DNA from: Burkholderia sp. 4M9327F10
Lineage (GTDB): Bacteria > Pseudomonadota > Gammaproteobacteria > Burkholderiales > Burkholderiaceae
Reading direction: 5' to 3'
Assembly: GCF_005503145.1 (NCBI RefSeq)
Contig: NZ_SCNV01000006.1
Span: forward strand, 178,365-242,364
DNA length: 64,000 nucleotides
Positions 51,346-60,763 of the stretch are shown here, piece by piece. Every line of letters begins with the position of its first letter. The first letter of the stretch is position 1. Position numbers and translations under genes: made by a program. The notes under the pieces are model-generated. The model was not told where the DNA came from, did no database searches, and saw only the letters and a list, made by a program, of their open reading frames with translations.

Positions 51346-52242
51346 TCAGAACTGGTAATTGATCGAGAGATCCAGCACGCCGTTGGACGAACGCTGTGTA
51401 ATCGGGCTGCGCGCCGCGCTACCCACAAGCTGTTCGAGCGCGAAGTCGCAGGACGCAAACCAGTGCTTCTGGAAAAACCAGATCGCGCTGACGCCAAAGC
51501 CCGCCGACTTAAGGCCGGCACTCGCGTGATAGTACGAGTAGCTGGAGTCGGCAGCCTGGGCCTCGCTGACGCCGAACCAGCTGTTCATGTACTTCGAATC
51601 CGCAAACGTCAGGCTCGGCCCGGCGAACCAGAAGAATGTCTTCGAGCTGCCCGGCAAAGGCATATATGCGCCCAGATCGCCAATCCAGCCGTTCGAGCCG
51701 CCGAAGCTGCGCCGGATATCGGCACGCAAGACCATCGGGAAGCTCTTCGAGATGACGTAATCAGCGGCCAGCTTGAGCTCAGGCGCCGGGTTGATGTTGC
51801 CTAGGCCGTGCAGATGCTCGTCGTCGTCCTGGCCGCGCCGGCCCAGATCGTAGGCAGCGGCAATGCTGATCCGCCAGTTAGGACCCTGCAGCACGTTGGC
51901 GCCAAAGCCCTCCCCCGTTGAAACGAAATAAAGGTCGCTATAGCGGATGTCGACGCTTGGGCCGCCCTCGAAGTGATAACGGTCTGCACCGTCATAGCGC
52001 GGCTGAAAGGCTGCTGCAGCACCCACCGCGATTTGCCAGGTGGGAATCTGCGGCTCCATCAGCTTCTCCAGCGGAACCCCTGCGGAATACTGCCACTCCT
52101 GCAGCGGCGCTGGCGTTTGAGCCCTGGCTGGGGCAGGCATGACAGCCAGGCCCGCAAGAGCGGCGACGGCCAGCCAGGGCGTACGCGCTGCCGCCGGATG
52201 GTTGGGGCTTGGGACCGCCCGCGTTGTACGTCTGTTCGACAC
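51346..52242 (-). CDS. MipA/OmpV family outer-membrane protein
   Basis: A protein of about 298 residues with an N-terminal signal region (WLAVAALAGLAVMPAPARA-Q) and a beta-barrel body: WQIAVGAAAAFQPRYDGADR, a periodic alternation of aromatic and polar residues, and a terminal Phe (LDLSINYQF) typical of outer-membrane barrels. MipA in E. coli scaffolds murein synthases, and OmpV-like members can be porins; which applies here is unknown. GGAGG before the GTG at 52242 favours that start over the TTG at 52245. The pre-signal head is long (about 25 residues). Confidence 0.82.
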   Translation of the reverse strand: MSNRRTTRAVPSPNHPAAARTPWLAVAALAGLAVMPAPARAQTPAPLQEWQYSAGVPLEKLMEPQIPTWQIAVGAAAAFQPRYDGADRYHFEGGPSVDIRYSDLYFVSTGEGFGANVLQGPNWRISIAAAYDLGRRGQDDDEHLHGLGNINPAPELKLAADYVISKSFPMVLRADIRRSFGGSNGWIGDLGAYMPLPGSSKTFFWFAGPSLTFADSKYMNSWFGVSEAQAADSSYSYYHASAGLKSAGFGVSAIWFFQKHWFASCDFALEQLVGSAARSPITQRSSNGVLDLSINYQF

Positions 52243-52554
52243 CAATCCTCCGATCGCGCTGAGCGCGAATGAATTGACTGCCCGCGTTCCGAATTCCCCG
52301 GCGTGACTGTAATGGCTGCCACGCTGACCTGCCTCGCCATGTAATTTTTTCAGCGGTCAGCACAGACCATCGAGCCGCTGGCTGCAAGTGTAGCCACTGC
52401 TGGCAAAACGCACCCGCGAGGCTGGCTTCACGGTCGATGCGGCGCCGTTCCGCCCGGTTTGACGGTTGCAATATCCGGGCCTGATCGCTAAAGCGCTGCA
52501 AGGTGGAATCAGAGGCGGAATCGGAGGCGGAAGCAGAGGCGAGAACAGATGCAC
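52243..52554. other. Intergenic region between mipA-like and LysR genes
   Basis: About 310 bases with no gene; it should contain the promoter of the minus-strand MipA-like gene. The end nearest the LysR stop holds a small tandem repeat, listed separately. Confidence 0.3.
52505..52540. repeat. 12-bp tandem repeat downstream of the LysR gene (3 units)
   Basis: GGAATCAGAGGC, GGAATCGGAGGC and GGAAGCAGAGGC stand head to tail (52505-52540), followed by a degenerate fourth unit to 52552. The tract ends two bases from the LysR stop codon. Confidence 0.8.
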
Positions 52555-53445
52555 TCAGGCACGCAACGTTTTCGTCAGTTGCTCACGCAGGAACGCGGTG
52601 AACGCCTGGATCGTGCTGGAGCTTTGCCGGTGCAGTGGATAGACCGCATAAAGCGCCGCCGGCCGGGGCAAAAACGGCTCCAGCACGCTGACGAGTTCGC
52701 CGCTCCCGAGCGCCGCCGCGACGATGAAATCCGGCAGGCGGGCAATCCCCAGCCCAGCGATGGCGGCGTCACGGATCAACTCACCGTTGTTCGCCCGCAG
52801 CGGCCCGCGCACTTCGACCGCCTTGTGCGCGCCGTCCACCACGAACTCCCAGCTCGCCGGGCCACCATGTCCGTACGCGAGGCACGCGTGCCCCTCCAGA
52901 TCGCCAGGCTCCGCGGGCGTGCCGCGCCGGCGCAGATACTGCGGGCTGCAACAGGCCACCATCCGCACTTCGGCGAGCTTTTGCGCGATCAGCGTGGAGT
53001 CGGCCAGCGTGCCGATGCGAATCGCCATGTCGAAACCTTCGCCGACCACATCGACGGTGCGGTCGCTCAGCTCCATATCGAAGCGCACGTCGGTGTGCTT
53101 CCTGAGGAACATGGCCACCAGCGGTGACAGATGCACCATGCCGAACGACATCGGCGCACTCAGGCGCAGCAGCCCATGCGGCGCCCCGCGCCGCAGCGAC
53201 ATGGCCTGTTCCGCTTCCTCCACCTCGCCAAGAATGCGCCGCGCCCGCTCGTAAAACTCCTGGCCGAGTTCGGTGACGGCGAGCTTGCGCGTGTTGCGGA
53301 TCAGAAGCCGCACACCGAGCGCCTCTTCGAGCGCCATGACGCGCCGGCTGACGAACTGCTTCGACAGCGCCAGCCGGTTGGCCGCGGCGGTGAAATTGCG
53401 CGCATCCACGGTGGCGACGAAGATCCGCATGTCTTCGAGTTGCAT
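52555..53445 (-). CDS. LysR family transcriptional regulator
   Basis: A 296-residue LysR protein of the CrgA-like group: HTH MQLEDMRIFVATVDARNFTA then AANRLALSKQFVSRRVMALE, and an effector domain from about 90 (LLRLSAPMSFGMVHLSPLVA, DMAIRIGTLADSTLIAQKLA). It is divergent from a pirin gene, a frequent arrangement in which the LysR protein controls the pirin. An inverted repeat lies between them. Confidence 0.9.
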   Translation of the reverse strand: MQLEDMRIFVATVDARNFTAAANRLALSKQFVSRRVMALEEALGVRLLIRNTRKLAVTELGQEFYERARRILGEVEEAEQAMSLRRGAPHGLLRLSAPMSFGMVHLSPLVAMFLRKHTDVRFDMELSDRTVDVVGEGFDMAIRIGTLADSTLIAQKLAEVRMVACCSPQYLRRRGTPAEPGDLEGHACLAYGHGGPASWEFVVDGAHKAVEVRGPLRANNGELIRDAAIAGLGIARLPDFIVAAALGSGELVSVLEPFLPRPAALYAVYPLHRQSSSTIQAFTAFLREQLTKTLRA

Positions 53446-53508
53446 CGCCTTACTCCTGTTGCCTTGCTCCTGACCACTTAGCCTGATTGCTGCCCGAACA
53501 TTGTCTAC

Positions 53509-53535
53509 CTGAATGCGACAGTGTTTCCGATTCAG
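53509..53535. promoter_or_regulatory. Candidate LysR operator between LysR and pirin genes
   Basis: CTGAAT (53509-53514) and ATTCAG (53530-53535) form an inverted repeat with a 15-base centre. Its place in the divergent gap, about 65 bases from the LysR start and 95 from the pirin start, suits a LysR-type activator site. Confidence 0.45.
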
Positions 53536-53627
53536 GCATGATTATAAGCACATTGATTGACGTACACTGCTGTTCATGGATCACGGACGACAACCTTCGC
53601 CGGATCGCACAGTCAAGGAGAAAGAAC

Positions 53628-54353
53628 ATGCTCGACATCAGACACGCCAATCAACGCGGCCGCGCGGAGCACGGCTGGCTCAGCTCGCGTCATACGTTTT
53701 CCTTCGCCAACTACCACGACCCGAAGCAGAACGGCTTTTCCGACCTACTGGTGATCAACGACGACCGCGTCGCACCGGCTCAAGGTTTCGGCAAGCATCC
53801 ACACCGCGATATGGAAATCTTTTCGTACGTGCTGGAAGGCGCGCTGGAACACAAGGACACCATGGGCACCGGTTCGGTGATCGTGCCTGGCGACATCCAG
53901 TTGATGAGCGCGGGCACTGGCGTCGCCCACAGCGAATACAACCATTCGCACAGCGACCCCGTGCACTTCCTGCAGATCTGGATTGCACCGGCGCTCAAAG
54001 GCACGCCGCCGCGCTACCAGCAAAGCCATTTCGGCGCGGCGGAAAAACGCGGTGCGCTGCGGCTTGTCATTTCGCCGGACGGCGCCCATGAGTCGCTGAT
54101 GGTGCAACAGGACACGCGTGTCTACGCGGGCCTGTTCGACGGCGACGAGAGCGCCCGCCTGGAACTGGCCGCTGACCGCTATGCGTATGTCCACGTGGCG
54201 CGCGGCAGCGTTACCGTGAACGGCGTTGCGCTCGGAGAAGGCGACGGCGCGCGGGTGCGCAACGAACAGGTCTTGACGTTCACGCAGGGGCACGACGCCG
54301 AAGTGCTGGTGTTCGACCTGCGCAACATCGAGATGTCGGAGCTTTGGTCTTAA
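53628..54353 (+). CDS. Pirin family protein (quercetinase-like, YhaK/YhhW type)
   Basis: A 241-residue bicupin. The metal ligands of the N-terminal cupin are all present: His57 and His59 (GFGKHPHRDMEIFSYVLEG), His101 and Glu103 (GTGVAHSEYNHS). The start MLDIRHANQRGRAEHGWLSS is characteristic. Bacterial members can oxidise quercetin-like flavonols or act as redox-linked regulators. AAGGAG seven bases upstream fixes the ATG. A hairpin lies just after the stop. Confidence 0.92.
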   Translation: MLDIRHANQRGRAEHGWLSSRHTFSFANYHDPKQNGFSDLLVINDDRVAPAQGFGKHPHRDMEIFSYVLEGALEHKDTMGTGSVIVPGDIQLMSAGTGVAHSEYNHSHSDPVHFLQIWIAPALKGTPPRYQQSHFGAAEKRGALRLVISPDGAHESLMVQQDTRVYAGLFDGDESARLELAADRYAYVHVARGSVTVNGVALGEGDGARVRNEQVLTFTQGHDAEVLVFDLRNIEMSELWS

Positions 54354-54364
54354 TGGAAGAAATC

Positions 54365-54384
54365 GGGCGCGAGGAAACGCGCCC
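54365..54384 (+). terminator. Hairpin after the pirin gene
   Basis: GGGCGCG (54365-54371) pairs with CGCGCCC (54378-54384) around AGGAAA; no T run. A further perfect palindrome ACGGGCCCGT follows at 54390-54399. Position 12 bases after the stop fits a stem-type terminator. Confidence 0.45.
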
Positions 54385-54647
54385 CCAGCACGGGCCCGTG
54401 CCGCAAGTCACGACAAGGCCGCCCTTGCTTTCCCCCTTCACGCAGCACGCCGAACAAGCGAATTGCCCCGCATATTGCCTGTTGTTCGAACCATCGCCCG
54501 ATAAATGGCGCAACTACGATTCAAGCGTGGTTCACAGGAATCCACGCTCATTCGCCAGCTTCGCGCGAGCAAGCGATCCAGCGCACCAAGATGCGACTTG
54601 CCCGATGCGGAATAACAGTCTGCTTGCCGCTTCACCAGGGGACGGCC

Positions 54648-54836
54648 ATGGATATCGTCAAAATTGCCCGGACAGCAGGGTTACAGATCCTGCTCGATGC
54701 CCGCATTGGCCGGGAAACCTATCATAGCGTCAGCGGCTCGCTCTCTTCGTTGCAGCGTTTTGCCGACGCCGTTTGCGCGGCGGTGGCCGACGAAACCCCC
54801 GTGCGCCACGATCACGCGGAGCACGGCGAAGCCTGA
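54648..54836 (+). CDS. Small conserved hypothetical protein (62 aa)
   Basis: A 62-residue protein (MDIVKIARTAGLQILLDARI, then GRETYHSVSGSLSSLQRFAD). The ATG follows an AGGGGACGG string. The first 45 residues are typical of short Burkholderiales proteins that I remember without function; the tail is His/Glu-rich. It is convergent with the REC/HD gene, with a 17-base gap. Confidence 0.6.
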   Translation: MDIVKIARTAGLQILLDARIGRETYHSVSGSLSSLQRFADAVCAAVADETPVRHDHAEHGEA

Positions 54837-54853
54837 GCGCGCGCCGCTGCGTG

Positions 54854-56329
54854 CTACACAGCGGCTGCCTTGACCTCATGCCCCGCGCGATGCGCGCCGG
54901 GCACCGAATCCGCCTGAATCAGAATGCAGAACGGTGCGTCCTCCTGAGCCTCGAACTGCCGCACCTGAGCCACCTGATGGCTCGACACAACGCTGTTCTT
55001 GGTCAGCAGTAGCACGCCTCGCGCGGTGCGCAGGTCGTCGGCAAGCCGCATGCCCTGCTCCAGTTGCGAGCCGTTGATCTCCAGCACCTGCGCCGCGCCG
55101 CCGAGACCGGCCGGATTCCTCACCAGTTCCACGAAACGGTCGACCACCTCCGGGTCGTAGCGCGTGCCGGCTTGCGATTTGAGCATCGTGAGCGCCTGCT
55201 CGGTCGACACCGGCTGGCGGACAATACCGCCGCGGCGCAGCCCTTCGAAGTCGCGCGCCACCGCCAGAATCCGCGCACCCAATGGGATCTCGGCACCCTC
55301 GAGGTTATCGGGCGTGCCGCGGCCGTTGAAGCGTTCGTACTGATGGCGGATCAGGTAGGCCACACGATCCAGTTGATGCACCGGCGTCAGCACCATTTGC
55401 GCGCGCAGCGGGTGCTGGTAGTAAAGCTGACTTTCCTCCGCTGTGAGCCGGTCAAGCGATTTATGCAGCAGTTCGTCGGGCAGCGAGAGCTTGCCGATGC
55501 CGTGCAGCAGCCCCGCGAAGAACAACTCCTGCGCCTGCGCCGGGCTCATGTCGAAGGCGAACGCCAGATGCCTTGCCGCTTCGCCAACCCGCAACGACTC
55601 GCCGCCCAACAGGCCACAGCGCAGCTCTATCATGCTCGCGCAGACCTGCACCATGGCCGCAAAATTGTTCTTCAGATCCTTTTGCGCATCTTCGAGGAAC
55701 ATCAAGGTCTGACCGATCTCCTCGGTGCGCGCCAGCACTTGTGCTTCGAGGTTGGCGTTGAAACGGCGCAATTCCTCGTTTTGCTGCTGCGCAAGCCCGA
55801 CCAGCCGCTCGGTCTCCTTGAGTAGCTGGCGTTTTTCAAGCGCCTGTTCGAGCGTCAGCAGCAGATCGTGGTCGTCCCAAGGCTTGGTGAGGCAACGGTA
55901 GATCCCACCCTCCTTGACCGTGCCGACCACCGGATCGAGCTCGGCATGGTCGGTCAGGAGAATGCGTACGGTCTGCGGATAGATTGCTCGCGCCTGTGCC
56001 AGGAATTGCGCGCCGTCCATATTGGGCATGCGCATGTCGGAGACGATCAGGTCGACTTCCGTGGCGGCGAGTATCTCGAGTGCGGCGGCGCCGCTTTCTG
56101 CGCACAGCACTTCGTAGCGCGCTGAACGCAGGACGTGCTTGAGCGCCGAGAGAATGCTCGGCTCGTCGTCGACGAGCAGGACGATGGGGGAAGGAGCGGC
56201 GGGCTCGGCCGGAATTATCCCGGTGGAGGGTCCGGCGGGCTCGCCGGGAGAGGCTGCCGCAGCCGGCGGCGGTGCCTCGGACGCCTGATCCAGGGTGAGG
56301 TTGGTTGCCTGCAGTCCCGACTCGGTCAT
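54854..56329 (-). CDS. Response regulator with a degenerate HD-GYP-like domain
   Basis: A 491-residue soluble protein. Residues 1-47 are a low-complexity Ala/Pro head; a receiver domain follows with Asp98 (VDLIVSDMRMPNMDG), a coiled coil (about 165-220) and an HD-GYP-like domain (about 225-420). True HD-GYP enzymes hydrolyse cyclic-di-GMP and need HDIGK and DGxGYP; here these read HGIGK (His276-Gly277) and NGRGTP (335-340). The missing Asp and Tyr make phosphodiesterase activity doubtful, so it may be a binding or signalling scaffold. It is monocistronic and about 36 kb from the Wsp operon in this window. Confidence 0.85.
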   Translation of the reverse strand: MTESGLQATNLTLDQASEAPPPAAAASPGEPAGPSTGIIPAEPAAPSPIVLLVDDEPSILSALKHVLRSARYEVLCAESGAAALEILAATEVDLIVSDMRMPNMDGAQFLAQARAIYPQTVRILLTDHAELDPVVGTVKEGGIYRCLTKPWDDHDLLLTLEQALEKRQLLKETERLVGLAQQQNEELRRFNANLEAQVLARTEEIGQTLMFLEDAQKDLKNNFAAMVQVCASMIELRCGLLGGESLRVGEAARHLAFAFDMSPAQAQELFFAGLLHGIGKLSLPDELLHKSLDRLTAEESQLYYQHPLRAQMVLTPVHQLDRVAYLIRHQYERFNGRGTPDNLEGAEIPLGARILAVARDFEGLRRGGIVRQPVSTEQALTMLKSQAGTRYDPEVVDRFVELVRNPAGLGGAAQVLEINGSQLEQGMRLADDLRTARGVLLLTKNSVVSSHQVAQVRQFEAQEDAPFCILIQADSVPGAHRAGHEVKAAAV

Positions 56330-56763
56330 GATGCAGCCCTCCTGATCGTTCTAACAATGCTGCCGATCTCTCCCTGTGTTTACGGCCTGATTGCGATTTG
56401 CTTTAACCCGCTTCCCGGTGCGCAGGAAAATATGCCGGTTGGGCAATAGCCTGTATTAGCCTAGACCCGACGTGACTGGCACTCGGGCGTTCGCGGGGTC
56501 GATTGAGTACGAGCTACATCAGGCAATTGACGGGACGGGGGCGCCGTATGCGTATGATTGTCACCGAGCGGCAAGTTGCAAATATCTCGCGTGCGGACTA
56601 TTCGATCGAACGCCTGCGCACGGCAGCGTTCATTGCGAATTTGCGGGCAACCATCTCATGTTCGCTTCACTTGCTTGCGCCCCCGGACCGCCGGTGAACG
56701 TATGAACGAAATACGACCGCCATCCGCACTGTTTCCGCCGGCAGTGAGTTTTAAGGGTGATGG
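56330..56763. other. Intergenic region upstream of the REC/HD gene
   Basis: About 430 bases. Short frames here have no family character. It should hold the promoter of the minus-strand REC/HD gene and the 3' region of the DUF6196-like gene. Nothing else is visible. Confidence 0.3.
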
Positions 56764-57198
56764 CTACGCCCCCTGGACAAGTTGCCTGATCTCATCAAAC
56801 ACTTCTTCTGCCAGCGCCGCAGGAACGCCCCAATAATCAAAGATACCGCCATCTGCGTAATTCTGTCCGCACGTCACAAATACGCCTGTACCAAATCGTT
56901 TCTTGAGATGCGTGGCTAGCCAGCCGACGAAACCGCTGTTGTCTGCACCTGCAGGAAAATGGAACCGAAAGATGCCGAATTGTTCTTTCTCCACACCACG
57001 GCTCGGAACAAGCTGACTCCAGACGTTGTCGTCTCGCACAAGGGCAAGCGCATCGGAACTCACAGCCTTGGGAAATTGATCCAGCGGAAATTCAACGAAC
57101 GTATATGCGTCAGGGTATATCAGCAATCGCGCCTCTGTGATTACTCGTCGGAGACGATGTTCCGTTTGCTCGACAGTTTCATGTGAAATATCAACCAT
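56764..57198 (-). CDS. DUF6196-like protein
   Basis: A 144-residue soluble protein: MVDISHETVEQTEHRLRRVI, YTFVEFPLDQFP, ALALVRDDNVWSQLVPS, then FHFPAGADNSGFVGWLATHL and GTGVFVTCGQNYADGGIFDY. It resembles the DUF6196 family as I recall it; I do not know a function. Such small polymorphic-looking proteins are often immunity proteins, but no toxin gene is adjacent, so that is only a thought. AT content is higher than in the flanks. Start at the ATG at 57198; the frame to 57282 is less likely. Confidence 0.7.
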   Translation of the reverse strand: MVDISHETVEQTEHRLRRVITEARLLIYPDAYTFVEFPLDQFPKAVSSDALALVRDDNVWSQLVPSRGVEKEQFGIFRFHFPAGADNSGFVGWLATHLKKRFGTGVFVTCGQNYADGGIFDYWGVPAALAEEVFDEIRQLVQGA

Positions 57199-57453
57199 GG
57201 TTGCTTCGGGAATGAGTTGGTAAGTGGTCAAATCATCGGCACACGCGCGGACGACATTGATCTTACCAGTGATGCAAAGCAATCACAGTCGCAGGGTGCA
57301 GGCCATTCCATTTCTCTTTTCTACGCATTCCAGAAGATATGCCGCCGGAGCCCGACACCACACGGTTGCCTCTTAAAAACCTATCTATTAGGCAGATTTA
57401 TCCCTAAAAGATACTGGTCTAGTGGTTAGCTCGGCAAACTCGATCGCCCTTCT

Positions 57454-58617
57454 TTAGCCCCGCGCCACCGCAAACTCCGCCAGCACCCGCTCGCGAATCG
57501 CAGGCTTGATATTGGACTGCTCCATATTGCCGCCATAATGCGCCACCACGCGTGGGTTCATTACGCGGAACCACAGAGGCGGCACATACGCGAACATGAT
57601 CATCGTCGCGTAGCCCGACGGCAGTTGCGGCGCCCCGTCGAAGTGGCGCAGGGCCTGATACGAGCGGGTCGGATTGGCATGATGATCGGCATGGCGCTGC
57701 AACTGGTACAGAAACAGGTTCGTCACGACGCGATTGCTATTCCACGAATGCTCAGGGCGGCAGCGTTCGTAGCGGCCGCTCGGCAACCGCTTGCGGCCTA
57801 GCCCGTAGTGCTCCAGATAGTTGACCACTTCGAGCAGCGACGCACCGTATGCGGCCTGAATCAGCAGAAACGGCACCACCACCTTGCCGAACGACACAAT
57901 CATCGCACCCCACAGCACAGCGGTCATCGCCCAGGAATGCAGCACCTCGTTGCGCCACGTCCACGGCGACTGACCGTTGCGCGCCAGCCGTTCCTTCTCC
58001 AGCCGCCACGCCGACGCAATGCTGCCGAACACGGTGCGCGGCAAGAATGCCCAGAACGATTCACCGTAGCGGGCGCTGGCCGGATCAGGTGGCGTGGCCA
58101 CCCGCACATGGTGCCCGCGGTTGTGCTCGACAAAGAAGTGCCCATAGGCAACAGGCGCCAGCGTGAGCTTGGCGAGCCAGCGCTCGAAGCGGTCGGTCTT
58201 GTGTCCGAGCTCGTGAGCGGTATTGATCGAGACGCCGGTGGCCGCGCCCAGCGATAGCGCAAAGCCCAGATAGTCGTACCAGGCAAGCGCATGCGTTCCG
58301 ACGATCCAGAGCGCGCCAAAGAACGACACGTATTCGATCAGCGTCGCGAGGTAGACGATACGCCGGTAATAGCGCTCCCGTTCGAGCACGGTGACGACTT
58401 CCTCGGGCGGATTGCTCGGGTCGTCGCCGATCACGTAGTCGAGAACCGGGATGATGCCGAACACGAAGATCGGGCCGAACCACCAGAAGATATGCCAGCC
58501 GGTGTGCAACGCGAGATTGGCCGCGTGCAAGGGCAAAGTAATCGTCAGCGCTCCGAGCAGCCACAGGTAGCGCTTGCTGTCGACCCAGCGCGCAGGCGCC
58601 GCTTGCGTAGATGCCAT
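57454..58617 (-). CDS. alkB: Alkane 1-monooxygenase (AlkB-type membrane diiron hydroxylase)
   Basis: A 387-residue integral membrane hydroxylase. The diiron histidine boxes are all present: NTAHELGHKTD, FFVEHNRGHHVRVATPPDPA, NYLEHYGLGRK and QLQRHADHHANPTRSYQAL. About six membrane helices lie in the first two thirds. It oxidises terminal methyl groups of medium-chain alkanes or related compounds and needs rubredoxin and rubredoxin reductase, neither of which is adjacent. AAGGAGGGAGACA immediately before the ATG at 58617 is a strong ribosome site; the longer frame to 58755 is not used. Confidence 0.92.
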   Translation of the reverse strand: MASTQAAPARWVDSKRYLWLLGALTITLPLHAANLALHTGWHIFWWFGPIFVFGIIPVLDYVIGDDPSNPPEEVVTVLERERYYRRIVYLATLIEYVSFFGALWIVGTHALAWYDYLGFALSLGAATGVSINTAHELGHKTDRFERWLAKLTLAPVAYGHFFVEHNRGHHVRVATPPDPASARYGESFWAFLPRTVFGSIASAWRLEKERLARNGQSPWTWRNEVLHSWAMTAVLWGAMIVSFGKVVVPFLLIQAAYGASLLEVVNYLEHYGLGRKRLPSGRYERCRPEHSWNSNRVVTNLFLYQLQRHADHHANPTRSYQALRHFDGAPQLPSGYATMIMFAYVPPLWFRVMNPRVVAHYGGNMEQSNIKPAIRERVLAEFAVARG

Positions 58618-58977
58618 TGTCTCCCTCCTTGTTGTAGGGTGCCCGTCGTCCGCATACGTTGAGGCGCTTGCGGCGAAAGGTCTGGTCGGGCTTTCAGATT
58701 TATATGGCCTGACGAGTCGCTTCACCAAACAATCAATCCAGGCATCGGACTCCAAACAAAGTGGTGGCGGCCGCGTGAGCGGTGGCGTGGGTCAAGCGTG
58801 TGAATAAAACGCGCGCAAGATACGCCGGTGCAAGCTGGCAAGGCCTTCGCTGGGCAGTACGGCAGCACAAAACAATAGAGCCCGCACTCAGGCGGGCTCT
58901 ATTGCAATGCAGCAGTCAACACAGGCCAGGCACCGGGCGGCGGGCGCTCAGACACGCCCGCCGGGTGCGAAGAACGC
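58618..58977. other. Intergenic region between alkB and ahpF
   Basis: About 360 bases with no gene, holding the alkB promoter region (58640-58760 is AT-richer) and the ahpF terminator (listed separately). No alkS-like operator is recognisable. Confidence 0.3.
58873..58904 (-). terminator. Intrinsic terminator of ahpF
   Basis: CAATAGAGCCCGC (58873-58885) pairs perfectly with GCGGGCTCTATTG (58892-58904) around ACTCAG; on the minus strand it is followed by TTTTG. It sits about 75 bases past the ahpF stop. Confidence 0.85.
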
Positions 58978-60573
58978 TTAGCCTTCCACGAGCGCGGCGT
59001 CTTCCTCGACTGCCACCTCATCGTCCGCGCTATTGCGGATCAGATGATCGAACGCGGACAGCGAAGCCTTCGCGCCCTCGCCCACGGCAATGACGATCTG
59101 CTTGTACGGCACCGTGGTCACGTCGCCGGCCGCGAACACGCCCGGCACGGAGGTCGCGCCGCGGGCATCGACGACGATCTCGCCATGCTTCGACAGTTCG
59201 ACCGTGCCCTTCAGCCATTCGGTGTTCGGCACCAGACCGATCTGCACGAACACGCCTTCCAGTTCGATCTGCTTCGTTTCGCCCGAGCGCAGGTCCTTAT
59301 AGACAAGCCCGTTGACCTTCTTGCCGTCGCCGGTGATCTCGCTGGTCTGCGCCTGGGTCACGATGGTCACGTTGGCGAGGCTGCGCAGCTTGCGTTGCAG
59401 CACTTCGTCAGCGCGCAGTTGCGCGCCGAACTCCAGCAGCGTGACTTCGCGGACGATGCCGGCCAGATCGATCGCCGCTTCGACGCCCGAGTTGCCGCCG
59501 CCGATCACCGCCACACGCTTGCCCTTGAACAGCGGGCCATCGCAGTGCGGGCAGTAGGCCACGCCGTGGTTACGGTACTCGCGCTCGCCCGGCACGTTGA
59601 TTTCGCGCCAGCGGGCACCGGTGGCAAGCACGATCGTCTTCGCCTTCAGCACCGCGCCGTTCGCGAGGCGCACTTCGTTGATACGGCCGGGAACCAGCGC
59701 TTCGGCGCGCTGCACGTCCATGATGTCCACTTCATAGCTCTTCACGTGCTGCTCGAGCGCCGTGGCGAACTTCGGTCCTTCGGTCTCCTGAACGGAGACG
59801 AAATTTTCAATCGCGAGGGTGTCGAGCACCTGGCCGCCGAAGCGTTCCGCAACCACGCCCGTCTTGATGCCCTTGCGCGCCGAGTAAATCGCCGCCGCTG
59901 CACCCGCAGGGCCGCCGCCGACGATCAACACGTCGAACACCGGCTTTTTCGCCAGTTCCTTGGCAGCACGGGCACCTGCGCCGGTGTCGAGCTTGGCGAG
60001 AATTTCCTTCACGCCGCTGCGGCCCTGGCCGAACACTTCGCCGTTCAGGAACATGGTCGGCACCGCCATGATCTGGCGCGCTTCGACTTCGTTCTGGAAT
60101 ACCGCGCCGTCAATCGCCACGTGGCGGATGCGCGGGTTGATCAGGGCCATCACGTTCAGCGCCTGCACGACTTCCGGGCAGTTCTGGCATGACAGCGAGA
60201 AATAGGTTTCAAACTGATAGTCGCCGTCGAGTTCGCGGATCTGTTCGATCACGGCGTCGTCGAGTTTGACGGGGTGGCCGCCGACCTGCAGCAGCGCGAG
60301 GACGAGCGAGGTAAATTCATGTCCCATCGGGATGCCGGCGAAGCGGATGCCGCTTTCCTTGCCGGGTTCGCCGATCGAGAACGAGGGCTTGCGCTCCTGG
60401 TCGCCACGCCGCTCGACCACGGTGACGCGCTCCGAAAGCGACGCGATGTCGTCGAGCAGCGCCTGCAGTTCCTGCGATTTGGCGCTATCGTCGAGCGAGG
60501 CGACGATCTCGATCGGCCGGCTTACCTTTTCCAGGTACGATTTCAACTGAGTCTTGAGATTGGCGTCCAGCAT
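58978..60573 (-). CDS. ahpF: Alkyl hydroperoxide reductase subunit F
   Basis: A 531-residue flavoprotein disulfide reductase. The N-terminal double-thioredoxin part has Cys129-x2-Cys132 ([12 protein letters not shown]), the FAD part starts [20 protein letters not shown], and the redox-active pair is Cys342-x2-Cys345 ([14 protein letters not shown]) with [14 protein letters not shown] for NADH. It passes electrons from NADH to AhpC for peroxide removal. It is 190 bases downstream of ahpC on the same strand; cotranscription with read-through is likely. The ATG at 60573 gives the normal N-terminus ([14 protein letters not shown]). Confidence 0.96.
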   Translation of the reverse strand: MLDANLKTQLKSYLEKVSRPIEIVASLDDSAKSQELQALLDDIASLSERVTVVERRGDQERKPSFSIGEPGKESGIRFAGIPMGHEFTSLVLALLQVGGHPVKLDDAVIEQIRELDGDYQFETYFSLSCQNCPEVVQALNVMALINPRIRHVAIDGAVFQNEVEARQIMAVPTMFLNGEVFGQGRSGVKEILAKLDTGAGARAAKELAKKPVFDVLIVGGGPAGAAAAIYSARKGIKTGVVAERFGGQVLDTLAIENFVSVQETEGPKFATALEQHVKSYEVDIMDVQRAEALVPGRINEVRLANGAVLKAKTIVLATGARWREINVPGEREYRNHGVAYCPHCDGPLFKGKRVAVIGGGNSGVEAAIDLAGIVREVTLLEFGAQLRADEVLQRKLRSLANVTIVTQAQTSEITGDGKKVNGLVYKDLRSGETKQIELEGVFVQIGLVPNTEWLKGTVELSKHGEIVVDARGATSVPGVFAAGDVTTVPYKQIVIAVGEGAKASLSAFDHLIRNSADDEVAVEEDAALVEG

Positions 60574-60763
60574 GGCTATTCGAATTCCGTGACGAGAGGT
60601 TGGGCTCCAGGCGCCACACATGGCGTGGCGGGGAGCCGTGCGGCCCGCTTGCGCCAGAAACTGCCTGGGCGCGAAGCGGTCCACACGGAGACACGCCAGC
60701 GAGTGGCGCGTGATGCAATGAATCTGAACTAGCGGTGAAGCAGCAGCGAACTAGGCTGAGCGC

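Noticed and set aside
56764..57198. Immunity protein of a toxin system
   Set aside because: No toxin, Rhs or secretion gene lies nearby; only the size and composition hinted at it.
57413..57440. tRNA-like string GGTCTAGTGGTTAGCTCGGC
   Set aside because: Resembles a D-arm but no matching acceptor, anticodon or T-arm can be drawn within 80 bases.
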